This document shows positions 12,701-23,224 of a stretch of DNA of 64,000 nucleotides, in pieces. The stretch comes from Cornus controversa (taxonomy: Eukaryota > Streptophyta > Magnoliopsida > Cornales > Cornaceae), in NCBI GenBank assembly GCA_026545225.1, contig CM048852.1:58969146-59033145 (forward strand), given 5' to 3'. Made by a program: the position numbers and the translations under genes. Position 1 is the stretch's first letter. The number at the start of each line of letters is the position of its first letter. Under the pieces are notes generated by a model. That model saw nothing but the letters and a program-made list of their open reading frames with translations, was not told the origin of the DNA and ran no database searches.

Positions 12701-15260
12701 GTTAAACCATTAATGATATTTGATCCGAACTCACATGGCTCAAGAAAGCATTCAACAATTATTCAAAAGTGCATCTCAATGACAAGAAAGGAATATACCA
12801 TGCTAGCTGTTATGTCCCCTTTGGAAACCAACGCGCCAACTATAAACTCCAAAGCTGCAAGATCTCCAATATTTGAATCTATGGCAAGATTCAAAAGATT
12901 TTTAGCAGTTTCTACTGGGTGCTTCCTTATATATATTGTAATGAATGCATTCTCCACAGCTTCATAAATGGATTTGTCCTGGGAAAATGCCTGTATACAA
13001 CAAGAACCTATAGATCACTGTTCATGTCAAACATTTAATAAGAAAAAAAAAAGTATGGAGTAGATAACACTAAGAAAAATAGAACATCTTAAGACTCTGA
13101 AAGAATGATTATGCCCCAACACCCAAGGCGTGACGAAGAATAAGGCATTACCAGTGGCAACATCTTACGGAGGCAGTCTTCTGATCCATCAATTTGGAAC
13201 TGTTTGCATCTCATTAGCAATAGAATAGTGTTCTCAACATCAGTGGCAGAAGATGAAGCCATCAATTGAACAAGGGTTGGCATCGTTGCAGATACACAAT
13301 TAGAAAATCTCAAGCCCGCCTCAAGCGAGGCAACCAAGGTTCTGGTTTGCTCCAAATTCCCAACATCAGGAACAGAACTATCCTTTTGACCAATTCCATC
13401 TTCTACATGAGGCTCGCAGCTATCAGTTAAGCTATGTTGCTGCTCCCTGAACTCAACTTCAGCATTTACGTCATCAACCTCACCATCTCCATTGCAAGCA
13501 TCATTATCCAGTGGTAACCCATCCAACTTCGTTGGGACATTTGTTCCAAGCTCATTTAACTTCTTCTTGTACTGCTCTAAGGTTGCTTCAAATGAAGCCC
13601 TCCGAAGTTGTGGACCAAAGGGGTTATGCTGCAACATCATGATAAGTAAATTTAGTGCAGATTTTCTGACAATTGCACTCTTATCCTCCAACCGCCCAGC
13701 AGCAACTGCTGCTACCTCATTCCATAGACCAATTGAAACAGAATGTTCTTCACATAGTTCAGCCCAAACCTGGAGAACCCGGCTCCTGGTATAAGCTGAA
13801 ACATCTCGGCAGCGTTCTAGCAAGATTTCCAACATGGCCTGCTTGGTTCTAAGGCGGACAGATTTTGAACTTACTTCGCCCTCGACATCCTTGAATGCCT
13901 TTGCAACTAACTTTCCCAACACGCCAACAAGAGCATTTCTTATTTTATAAGACTCTCCGCCGAAGTGTGGGACCAATATGCCGATGTTGGTTGAAATCAA
14001 CTTTGGCAGCTTGTCAGCAAGATCCACAAGAAATCGTCCAATATTTTCAGCCCCAACAGTATCTTTCACATAGTCTTTTGGGTTAGTTCTTCCAATCTCT
14101 CTAATAATGGAGATGGCCAGGCTTCCATCTGCATACTTCTTCTCAGCCCCAGCAACAGCATCAGCCAAGTGGGTGATAACAAAATCATATTTGTGAATCA
14201 GATGGAGAATCGTAGCACATGATTGTGCCGTGTAGTGATGTTTGGTGGCGCAAGTCCCAATTATACGACACAAAGCAGTTTTTGTGTCTGGATCTTTTAA
14301 CAGTGTCGCATTCTCACACAGAGAGAATGCATTTCTACAACAACCCAATTCAACAGAATAAAATTAACATTAGGAGAAATCCAATAATAAACATATATAA
14401 TCAGACCTTGGAATTATAACGACAAACCAACTTACTTCACGATGAAAGACAAATAATTTTCATCTGGATTGGACGACCCAAAGAGCAACGGAAGGTTGAT
14501 CTCTAGAGAATTAGCAATTAAATTTAGTATTCTGCCCCTCTGAGATTCCCAATTCCATGAATTTATAAGCTGCTTCTTCCGTGTACTTGCTGCCACCTAA
14601 ACACATAATCAATATTCCTTCAAATTAAGTAACAGCAATATGTGTAAACTGCAAAACTGTGTGTGTACACGTGAAGTGTTTATTAGCAACAAGAGAGAGA
14701 GAGTACCTTGGAATTGTTGTTGGAACTAACGTTGCTCTCCTCGGCAAGGATAATATGGATGAGGAAAAAGGTGTAAATTTTGAATGCATTTCGATGCGAA
14801 TTAACCCGATCGAGAACCGGAACCTCATCATCGTCCTGAGCCTGAGAGGCCCTTGAGAGCGAATCAACATTTGGGAGCAGAACACTGAGATTGGAGCGAA
14901 GACTCTCAACGAGATTGAATTTAGAAGCTGGGGTGAGACTAGTGAAACCCTTAATCAGCGAGTACACGCGACCGAACAAATCCGGGTCTTCCACGCAGTT
15001 GAGCTCTTTGTCGGAGAGATCAAAGGTCACACCTGTTTTTAGATCAAGAGAAAAAGAGAGTGAAAATGTGAAAGAAAATTAGGAATGTTTTTGGGAATTT
15101 GTAGAATTTCTGAGGGATTAAACAGACCTTTCACGAATTCTTCGAGTTCCGAAGAACGGAGTGAGGAGATGGTAATGGGGTTTTGAGCTGAGAGACGTCC
15201 GTCTTCGTAGTCTTCTTCAAGGGCTTGGAGGTTTTGGGGGAAGACGAAGTGTGGAGCCAT
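2081..15260 (-). CDS. CAP-D2: Condensin I complex subunit 1 (CAP-D2), HEAT-repeat protein, 16 coding exons
   Basis: Non-SMC regulatory subunit of condensin I, which compacts and resolves chromosomes in mitosis and meiosis. Exons in transcription order: 15260-15128, 15032-14707, 14596-14436, 14334-13152, 12990-12799, 8506-7844, 7717-7541, 6815-6748, 6634-6412, 6330-6231, 6096-5981, 5897-5840, 5309-5158, 5039-4862, 2419-2258, 2175-2081. All junctions are GT-AG and phases agree. The total is 3987 nt, 1328 aa, close to the Arabidopsis protein of about 1400 aa. The start MAPHFVFPQNL and the block LGDLAVRFPNLLEPWTENIY match plant CAP-D2 as I remember it. Exon 4 carries the Cnd1_N/HEAT region and exons 6-13 the Cnd1 HEAT domain. 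The tail is basic (RNTRSKKR). The exon 15 acceptor (AACAG) has a weak pyrimidine tract, so an extra exon in the 2.4-kb intron 14 is possible. Confidence 0.95.
2420..4861 (-). other. CAP-D2 intron 14 (2.4 kb)
   Basis: Long AT-rich intron between exons 14 and 15. The phase is exact: exon 14 ends with one base of a codon and exon 15 completes an Asp. No additional exon, RNA gene or intact transposon was recognised. It includes alternating TA/CA-rich stretches near 2990-3030. Confidence 0.6.
6684..6738. repeat. Compound (AT)n(GA)n microsatellite filling CAP-D2 intron 8
   Basis: A dinucleotide AT run (about 6684-6713) passes directly into a GA run (about 6713-6738). Intron 8 spans only 6635-6747 (113 bp), so roughly half of it, immediately after the 5' splice site, is microsatellite. 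On the sense strand it reads as a CT run then an AT run. Length polymorphism here would change the size of a very short intron. Confidence 0.9.
6975..7275. repeat. Possible decayed SINE-like repeat in CAP-D2 intron 7
   Basis: Plus-strand text starts with a tRNA box A-like string (GGTGCAATGGTAA at about 6981) and ends with a GC-richer block (7145-7265) resembling a dispersed plant repeat, within an otherwise AT-rich intron (6816-7540). Box B is not clear and no target duplication was found, so this is tentative. Confidence 0.3.
8553..9129 (-). mobile_element. 5'-truncated RTE-type LINE in CAP-D2 intron 5
   Basis: On the minus strand, 8622-8825 encodes the C-terminal tail typical of RTE-clade plant LINE reverse transcriptases (motif RLRWFGHVQRR, then a GRGRPK-type block). 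Upstream text continues the same protein with frameshifts. The 3' end reads TTGGGG-like then a TTG-rich tail (8553-8600), as in plant RTE elements. The 16-bp sequence ATAATAACAATAAATA occurs at 8537-8552 and 9130-9145, forming a target-site duplication. The element is 577 bp, dead by truncation, and lies only about 46 bp from the exon 6 acceptor (8507). A second short RTE 3'-end-like scrap may lie at about 10130-10185. Confidence 0.85.
9480..10110 (+). mobile_element. Copia-like LTR fragment in CAP-D2 intron 5
   Basis: This stretch is GC-richer than its surroundings and organised like an LTR: a TATA-like GGATATAAGAG at about 9775, a transcript-start-like region, then a segment (about 9925-9960) of the 'guanine-rich, new-exon-like' type common in plant Ty1/copia LTRs. 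No coding region, primer-binding site or clear TG...CA ends were found, so boundaries are approximate. It could be a solo LTR or a truncated fragment. Confidence 0.5.
10683..11865 (-). mobile_element. Probable solo LTR with ATAAG target duplication
   Basis: On the minus strand the right end starts TGTTGGTATCAAAATAGGG, a standard LTR 5' end. A TATA box (GTATAAATAGAG) lies at about 10868-10880 in the same orientation. ATAAG occurs directly outside both ends (10678-10682 and 11866-11870). The left terminus reads GG rather than the expected TG, which I take as a point change. There is no internal retrotransposon domain, so recombination to a solo LTR is inferred. It lies inside CAP-D2 intron 5, in the same orientation as the gene. 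Confidence 0.65.
11325..11580. repeat. Minisatellite of about 34 bp units inside the solo LTR
   Basis: About seven diverged tandem units built on GTTTATCCGTAGAGAGGA followed by GCTCCTCCTAAAAGAG-like text. Units differ by substitutions and small indels. Units are directly adjacent with no unique spacers, so this is not a CRISPR array. Confidence 0.85.
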
Positions 15261-15330
15261 GTGTAGAGAGAGAGAGAGAGAGAGGTATGTACAGACACAG
15301 AGAGTTTGAAATGAAACAGAGATCAAACAA

Positions 15331-15338
15331 GCGGGAAA
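15331..15338 (-). promoter_or_regulatory. E2F consensus site in CAP-D2 promoter
   Basis: Read on the minus strand the octamer is TTTCCCGC, a perfect E2F/DP consensus, 71 bp upstream of the CAP-D2 ATG. Between it and the ATG lies a GA/CT run (15265-15284), probably in the 5' UTR. E2F control would suit a gene needed in dividing cells. The octamer is visible; binding is inferred. Confidence 0.6.
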
Positions 15339-18041
15339 TAGAAATCCAATTTATGAATCCCATTTCGGGTCCGGTTTGGGACAGGTCGCCTATGCTAAAC
15401 CATAGTTGCATAATCATAATATGTACTCATATTACAAGGCATGGGCCAACAAAACTCAAGCTCAGGTTTTTAAATTTCTATATATGTAAATATAAACTAG
15501 CTGGATCAATTTGAAAAATCAAAGACTAAAATATATAATATTATATAAATGCTAATATTTCAAGTATTGAGTTTATGATTACCTTGTATACCTATACTTA
15601 CACACAAATTATATACTTATATATAACACTTTGCCCCCCTTAAAATTACAAAAAAAACTCCACTAGGCCCCCCCTAATTTTTTTTTAATCTCTCTCTCTC
15701 TCTTCCCTTCTCTTTCTCTCTCTTCATCCCCTCTCTCTCCCCAATATTTCTCTCTCTATCCTTCTCTCTCTCTTTTTCCCTTTCTTTCTCTCTTTGTCCC
15801 CTCTCTCTATCCGATCTATTTCTCTCTTTTTTACCCTCTCTCTCTCTCTTTGAGTCTTTGTCCCCTCTCTCTCTATATTTATAAAAATAATTTAAATTAA
15901 TAAATTTCATTTAATTTTTAATAGATAAATTAAAAAAATAATGAAATAAATATTTTTTTTTGAAAATTTTTAATAATAAAGTAAATGTTATCAATGAACA
16001 ATAATAAATTTATTCAATAGAATTATTATGATGGCTTGAAATTTTTTTTTAGTGTTAAAGGTTGCCCCCCCTCACAAAAATTTCTGGGTCCGTCACTGCA
16101 CAAAAGTAAGGTATTCATGTTGTCTTTGTCAATATTAACGCTCTTCTGATACTCTCCCAACAAATGTTTATACTTTCTAAACGTATTAATAATTTTAAAA
16201 TATATATTTTATTTTTAACACGTATTTGATATTTCGACGACGTATTCCATACTTCTCAAATACTTTATAACACATTTTTAACAAGTTTTCAGCATTAAAA
16301 TATAATTTTTCGAACAATAATATCATAGTATAATTGTCAAGAAAAGTTTAAATTTTTTTTTAAAAAAAAGTTATGAAATATATATCATGATTTAGTACAA
16401 AATGTATCTATGCAAATTTATTTGTTAATCATAATATTTTATAAAGAAATGTTAATAACTTATTTTTTTTATATGTATAAAATATAATTTATTATTTTTA
16501 TATTTTCTTATTTCACTGTAACTGTATCATGTTTTTTAAGATTTGGCGTGTTATCGTACCCGTATCATGTCGTATTTGACTCTAGTATTCATATTCATGC
16601 TTCTTAGATTTACATTGTTTTTTCCAATTTTTCTTTTCATGAGTCATTTTCCTTACTATATTACAAAATTTTAAATTAGTTGTTACCACTTCATCATATA
16701 TGTTAATTTTATTTAATATATTTGTTTTTTTCTTTCAATGCAAATCAATATTTCTTTCTCTACTGATATATATATATATATATATATATAAGTCGGCATT
16801 GAATGTGTTCATACCACTTAAGTCAAACATAACTTATTTCTTGTTAATAGGCGTCACATATTTTTTTAATCTTTCAAAATTTTCATAAAGCCGAACATTC
16901 GTGAGACCCCCAAGTGACCAATCATTACTCGAATTGCCAAGGATCACATAAGTTTAGTTAGGTGTAACATGATAACATCATCTTAACATTCACATTTCGG
17001 CTACATGAATATTTATTAGGGCACCTTCACTTAGTCCAACCCTATGAAGTACAGACGCAGATACGACTATACGATAAATCTCAAAAAAATAAGATACAGG
17101 TACAGCGAAATACGACAAATATATATATATATATATAAAACACAAATTAAGTTTTAACTTACAGAATATTTATTTTTTCAACATTAAAGATCTTTTGATT
17201 TATTACAAATTAAGCTCCACCTTTTAACTAAGTTTTTTAATATTATAATATGGCCACCATCTTTTATACATATAAAAAAAAAATTTATAAGTTTGCCCAA
17301 ACGTATCCAAAAAGTATCCACCATGTATTCCAAGTATCCGAAAATAAAAAAATTATTTAAAAAAATCGGTTACTTTCCGGGAATATCTGATACGTGTCAC
17401 GTCGTATTTTAGTCGTATCCGTATCGAATACATATTTAATACTACCACGGGACCTCCAGAGAAGTATCATGCTTTATGCGTCCAACCTATTCTTATCTTG
17501 TTACTTACATCATCGTTACTCTCTCCATTTTTTATATAATTGATCCTAATTATTGACTTTGCAAGTTTAAAAAATCATTTAAGATTTGTATGAGTATTAT
17601 CAACAAGTGTCAAAATAAATAAAACTGTTTGATAATTTAAAGAACTGAATTATGAACCCTTAAGATCATTTAACATCATTATATTAGCATAATATGAAAA
17701 ATAATTTATATTGCAATAAATATCACTCTATTCTTGACAACATTATAATAAAGGCTAATTATATTACAATAATTATATCACTTCAGTTGTAAAAAATATT
17801 TATTACGATAATTCAATTAATAAAAAATATTTATTACAAAAATTTGATTAAACAACAACGTTAACAATCGTGATTATCCAATCTCAATTTTGGCGATCTA
17901 ATTCACTTTTCTGCAGTTGAGTGGTAATTTTATCACATTATGTGTATTGATAAAAAAAAAAAAATTGGGTGCGTATTTTGACAGGATTTTAAAAAAATAG
18001 TCAATGCTTAAAATTGTATTTAGTTGTTTGAAAGATGTTTT
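15339..18041. other. AT-rich intergenic DNA with CT tract and decayed repeats
   Basis: Contains a long pyrimidine tract of CTCTCT and CCCCTCT units (15681-15876), then a C-rich string ending TCTGGGTCCGTCACTG (about 16060-16098) that looks like a transposon terminus. Two degenerate regions (about 16190-16610 and 17046-17450) share GATACG/CGTATCC-type motifs with the element at 39395-39903 and are probably relics of it. A TA run lies at about 16764-16790. No gene was seen. Confidence 0.55.
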
Positions 18042-18548
18042 AGGCCCTGTTTGGTAATACTTGCGATTCCAAATTTCATCTTTTATTTTTATTTTTTTGA
18101 AAGTTACACCAAAAATTGTATTTAATAACGTAGTTTTTATTTATGAAAAAATGAAAGTGATGTCAAAATTTTGACAATCTTTAGACATAATTTGAAAACT
18201 CAGATTTCATTTTTCAGTTCAAAGTTTAGATTTTTGATTTTTTTTTATAAAATACAATAAATAAAAATTTTACTTGCTAAAAAATAGAGTATAATACAAT
18301 AAATTAAAATTTTATAAAAAACAAGAATAAAAAAATATAAAATACAATAAATAAAAAATTGGTTACTTAAAAAATATAAAAATAACAAAATAAAATACAA
18401 TAAATAAGAAAATTATAAATAAAAATAAAATAATATAAATCAAATACAATAAATACAAAATTATAAGTCAATAAGAATAAAAATATTTTATAAAATACAA
18501 TAAATAAAAAATATATATAAATATAAAGATAATAATAATAAATAAATA

Positions 18549-18579
<31 letters not shown>

Positions 18580-19055
18580 AGAAGAAAATACAATAAATAA
18601 GAGCTATATATAAATACAATTATATATAATATAAAAATATAATATAATAAATACAAAATTATAAGTCAATAAAAATATTTTTTTTTATGAAATGCAATAA
18701 ATAAATATAATAATATATAAATATATAAGAAGAAAATACAATAAAATAAGTGTTATATATAAATACAATTATATATAATATAAAAATATAAAAAAAAATA
18801 AAACAAGTATATATAATAATATATGACAATTACCAAAAACATATAAATAGTTAGAATTTATGACAATTATCAAAAGCATGCAAATGCTTAAAAATAAATT
18901 TTTAATTAAAATAAAGTCTTAACAAATATAATTTTTATGTTGGTTAAAATGAATTTCTATTTTGTTACCAAAAGTATTCCACTTTTGATAGAAATGGCAA
19001 GTTTTCAGATTTTATTTTTTAGAAATAAAAAAATAGAATCCTACAAACAGCCCCT
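18042..19055. mobile_element. Non-autonomous terminal-inverted-repeat element abutting the PPR pseudogene
   Basis: The left end AGGCCCTGTTTGGTA (18042) and the right end, read in reverse, AGGGGCTGTTTGTAG (19055) form imperfect inverted termini of the hAT-like MITE type. The interior is almost pure AT and has no coding capacity. No clean 8-bp target duplication was found. Recognisable PPR coding sequence starts within about 20 bp of the right end, so this insertion may have removed or separated the 5' part of that gene. Confidence 0.5.
18240..18830. repeat. AT-rich minisatellite of AATACAATAAATAA units
   Basis: The core AAAATACAATAAATA recurs more than ten times with variable spacers. A longer unit with AAGAAGAAAATACAATAA and TATATATAAATACAATTA occurs twice (about 18580-18640 and 18728-18790). 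Short TA and CA runs lie at about 18548-18580. It sits inside the terminal-inverted-repeat element. Confidence 0.75.
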
Positions 19056-19073
19056 TAATTTTTGGTTTTGTTT

Positions 19074-21260
19074 CAGCAGAGAGGGTCGATTAGCGAAGCA
19101 CGACAGTTGTTTGACGAAATGCCTGACCCAGATGTAATTACATGGACGACTGTGATTTCGGGTTATATCAAGCGTGGGATGATTGGAGAAGCAAGAAAGT
19201 TGTTTGATAGAGTGGATGCCAAGAAGAATGTGGTCACTTGGACAGCTATGGTTTCCGCTTATGTAAAAAAAAGAATCGTATTTTGGAAGCAGAGAAGCTA
19301 TTACATGAAATGCCCCACAAAAATGTTGTTACTTGGAACACTATGATTGATGGGTATGTCCAAAATGGTCGAATGCCTGACTCAAATGTGATTACATGGA
19401 AAACTGTGATTTTGGGTTATATCAAGTGCGGGATGGTTATAGAAGCAAGAAAATTATTTGACAGGGTGGATGCCAAGAAGGATGTGGTCACTTGGACAGC
19501 TATAGTTTCTGCTTATATAAAACAGAACTGGATTTTGGAAGCAGAGAAGCTATTCCATGAAATGCCTCACAAGAATGCTGTTTCTTGGAACACTATGATT
19601 TATGGGTATGTGCAAAATGGTCGAATTACTGAAACACGACGGTTGTTTGACGACATGCCTGACCCAGATATGATTACATGGACCACTGTGATTTCGGGTT
19701 ATGTTAAGTGTGGGATGATTATGGAAGCAAGAAAGTTGTTTGATAGGGTGGATGCCAAGAAGAATGTGGTCACTTGGACAGCTATGGTTTCTGCTTATAT
19801 AAAACAGAACTGGATTTTGGAAGCAGAGAAGCTATTCCATGAAATGCCTCACAAGAATGTTTTTTCTTGGAACACTCTGATTGATTGGTATGTACAAAAT
19901 AGTCAAATTGATTCAGCTCTGAGTCTTTTTGAGAAAATGCCGGATAGGAATGTTGTTTCTTGGAATAAGATTCTAACGGGTTTAGCTCAATGAGGGAGGA
20001 TTGAGGAGCATGGGGGCTTTTTTATCAGATGCCTGAAAGAGACATAATTTATTGGACTGCGATGATTGTGGGCTTGTCAAAAAAATGGGAGGATTAGAGA
20101 AGCTTGGATGCTTTTTGATAGCATGCCGGAGCGGAAAGTGATTTCGTGGAATGCTATGATTGCGGGTTATTCACAGAATCTAATATTAGATGAATCTTTT
20201 GATTTGTTTGATAGGATGCCAGAGAGGAATCTCCCTTCATGGAATGCAATGACCACAGGATTTATCCAAAATGGAGATTTACAAAGGGCACAGAAGTTGT
20301 TCAGTGAGATGCCTAAAAAGAATGTCGTCTCCTGGACAATAATGATCACCGGGTATGTCCAAGATAGTAAAAATGAAGAGGCTTTGAGAATTTTTTCAAA
20401 AATGCAATTTTCTGATGGGGTAAAGCCTAATGAAGGAACTTTTGTGACTGTTTTGGGTGCTTGTAGAAATTTAGCTGTTCTTGGTGAGGGGCAGCAAATT
20501 CACCAGATAATTTTCAAAACAGTCTATTAAGGCAGTGCATTTGTGATGTCTGCACTCATAAACATGTACTCATAATGTGTGGAATTAGGTACCGCTAGGA
20601 AAATGTTTGATGATGGGTTGACAAGCCAAAGGGATTTGGTCTCTTGGAATGGTATGATTGCAGCCTAGGCCCACCATGGATGTGGCTGGGAAAGAGGCAA
20701 TCGATTTGTTCAAAGAAATGCAAAATTTAGGGTTCAAACCCGATGATGTCACCTATATGGGGTTGCTGTCCGCTTGAAGCCATGCTGATATTGTGGGAGA
20801 GGGACTGAAGTATTTTGATGAGCTGGTGAGAGACAGGTCCATTCAAGTGAGAGAAGATCACTACGCAAGCTTGGTTGATCTCTATGGTCGAGCAGGAAGA
20901 CTTAAAGAGGCTTTTAAATTCATTGAGAGGCTCCCAATCAAGTCATCAGCATCTGTTTGGGGGGCTCTTCTTGCCAGATGAAATGTTCACAGTGACAAAA
21001 ATATAGGGAAGTTGGCTGCAAAGAAACTTACAGAGGTGGAACCAGAAAATGCTGGTTCGTACTTCTTGTTGTCTAACATATATGCTTCAAATGGAAAATG
21101 GAGAGAAGCTGCAAAAGTGAGGTTGGAAATGAAGGACAAAGGTTTAAAGAAGCAGCCGGGTTGCAGTTAGATAAAAGTTTCATGATATTGGGGGAGAATT
21201 GTGGTCTTAAATTGGTATACATGGATGGAAGACAAGTTCTTTACACAGGTAAGATATCCA
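19074..21260 (+). pseudogene. PLS-type PPR (E subgroup) pseudogene, homologous to Arabidopsis At2g35030
   Basis: PPR proteins of this class bind organellar RNA. The motif order, the E-domain (SYFLLSNIYASNGKWREA-type, about 21055-21110) and the end GLKKQPGCS match the mitochondrial At2g35030 family as I remember it. The locus is dead: a 1-nt gain in an A-run at about 19265, TGA at 19991-19993, a 1-nt loss near 20010, a 1-nt gain in an A-run near 20080, TAA at 20528-20530, then in-frame stops near 20574, 20668, 20776, 20979 and 21168. The 5' end is missing (no transit peptide or start). Three copies of a PPR block occupy 19074-19900. Compensating indels keep 19238-19993 open, but that ORF alone is not a plausible full protein. 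Confidence 0.93.
19100..19910 (+). repeat. Three tandem copies of a 94-codon, three-motif PPR block
   Basis: The marker GTGGATGCCAAGAAG occurs at 19212, 19466 and 19748. The last spacing is 282 bp (94 codons, the size of three PPR motifs); the first is 254 bp because about 28 bp are missing near 19370. Copies 2 and 3 are nearly identical over the region encoding QNWILEAEKLFHEMPHKN. The Arabidopsis homologue, as I recall it, has this block once, so amplification happened in this lineage. Confidence 0.85.
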
Positions 21261-23224
21261 CTGCAACAAGGACCAAAGAATGTAGTGTAATTATTATTTT
21301 CATTATTAGAACTTTGAAGAACTATAACAACTGTTTTATTTTATTTTTGTGTTTTTATCAAAACTTAAAAGGTATCACTTTTGGTATTAATTTTTTGATG
21401 ATATGACATGAGATGTGTACCTAAGAATTAAGATTTGAATGACATAAACAGATAAACTATTAGTGCAATACTATTATTAATTGATGGAATTTTAAAGTTG
21501 GACCATCAGCTATGTATTATTTTGAAGTTTTGATTATGAAAAGCAGCTTTAATATTGTAGAAGTTGTAGGTAATAATTCTTGCAAGAGAATCTGGTTCGA
21601 GCTAGATGCCTGGTTCCAGAACCATTAAGGGTAAGAAATTAAGAATTAGCATGTTTTCAACATATTTCAGGCTAGTGCATCGGGTGAGGAATTGCTGCAG
21701 CAGCTGCCACAATTTGACCAAGACTGCAAGACATGGCCAAGAAAAAACAGGATGCTGAGGAATGTGGATGCTGGGCTGCTGGGGAGGTGAGAGATTTCAA
21801 TTGCATTACTGAATTTACTGCTAAATTTAAGTTGTCTACAAAACTTTTGCCAAATTATGATTGCCAAGTTCTAAATTTATAGTACTAGTACTAGTGCTGC
21901 TATCTTGTTTTTGTGGAGCTCTCCCTGCTTCTCTTTGGCTTTCTTTAGCCTCTTTCTTTTCAATGTAACTTTGTACATCCAGTCACTTGTAAATCTCCTT
22001 ACAATCTTACATCAATACAATTACTTATCTGGCCGGATAAAAAAGAAACGAAAAAAGAAAACAAGCTTGGTATATATCGTATGTATTAATATCAGTCCTA
22101 CACTCCTACTTTTCTTTTCACATGCAAAGTATCTTTTTTCCAATTCAATTTGTTCTTTTCTTTTTCTTTTCCGAGTAAGGTAATATCAGTCCTACTACTT
22201 TTCTTTTCACATGCAAAACATAACGTACGAACTGTCTTTAATTATCCTTTTTTCCCATTCAATTTATAATCTTGTTTAATATCATTTGAAGTTATCACCA
22301 CAACTAGCAGCAAGTACTTGCTTCCAATCCTAGAGCCACAACGTTGTAGGATCTAGGAGCCCAGTTTAAGCTTCACATTTGGGAACTGACTCGATCAGTA
22401 TCACCTTAATGTCAGATATATATTGGAATGACCATGAGAGATTTAGATGGTTTCAACCAAATTGACAATCACCTTCCACCACCCCTGGTATAACCCCAGT
22501 CAGCAAGCAATTTTAAAGCTTCCTTTAGCACAAGAAATAAAATATAGATATATATCACAATTGTAACCAATCACGTCACATGAGTGTCAAGCGAGAGTTG
22601 CGACTACCGCTATCACTTGTGTGTAGCCTTCTCAGCTATCAATGACTCTTATCATGTACCCACTTACAAAATTACAACTTTTAGCTTTAATATAATATCT
22701 CATGATTTACCACCAATTAAGAACAATATATATGAATTGCCTTTCTTTACCCAAAAGGTTAACAATATGAATTTCCATTGAAATGCTGTGTCATAAAGAA
22801 ATAGAGTTGAGTCAGAGAAAGCTGAGAAAAATTTTGTCCTCTGCATTACACAGCACTATTCTTTAATCTAACTATATATGTAGAAACAATGTATATTCTC
22901 CAGATGAACTGGTCAAGAATGCCAGGCCAAGTACATTGCCATGCACCCTGGCAAAGGCGGGCAAGATCTCATACTGCAACACATAACTTTTTTTTATTGA
23001 ATCATCATTAAAGTTGCTCTTACACATTAAATACCCCAAAACCAGACTATAGCTATACAGCTCTCATATTGCAATAGACACTTTTTTATTGAATCTTTAT
23101 TAAAGATGCAATTACATATATAATAATAATAATAATAATAATATAATATATAAATTCATTTATTTTGGCCGGATTAATAATCAATTAGTAATAATGAAGT
23201 GATACTGTATTATTTTATGTACCT
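21261..23224. other. Intergenic region between PPR pseudogene and DUF247 gene 1
   Basis: Mostly AT-rich. One exon-like stretch at about 21671-21786 is open, with a preceding TTTCAG and a following GTGAGA, but I do not recognise the peptide. A CATTCAATTTATAATCTTG string near 22256 recurs near 55040 in the flank of a DUF247 relic. An AATAAT microsatellite lies at about 23121-23148. No complete gene was seen. Confidence 0.5.

Noticed and set aside
15674..15910. Minus-strand Arg/Glu-rich open frame
   Set aside because: It is translation of a CT/GA tract, not a protein.
18367..18656. Tyr/Ile/Phe-rich membrane-protein-like open frames
   Set aside because: They are translation of the AT minisatellite.
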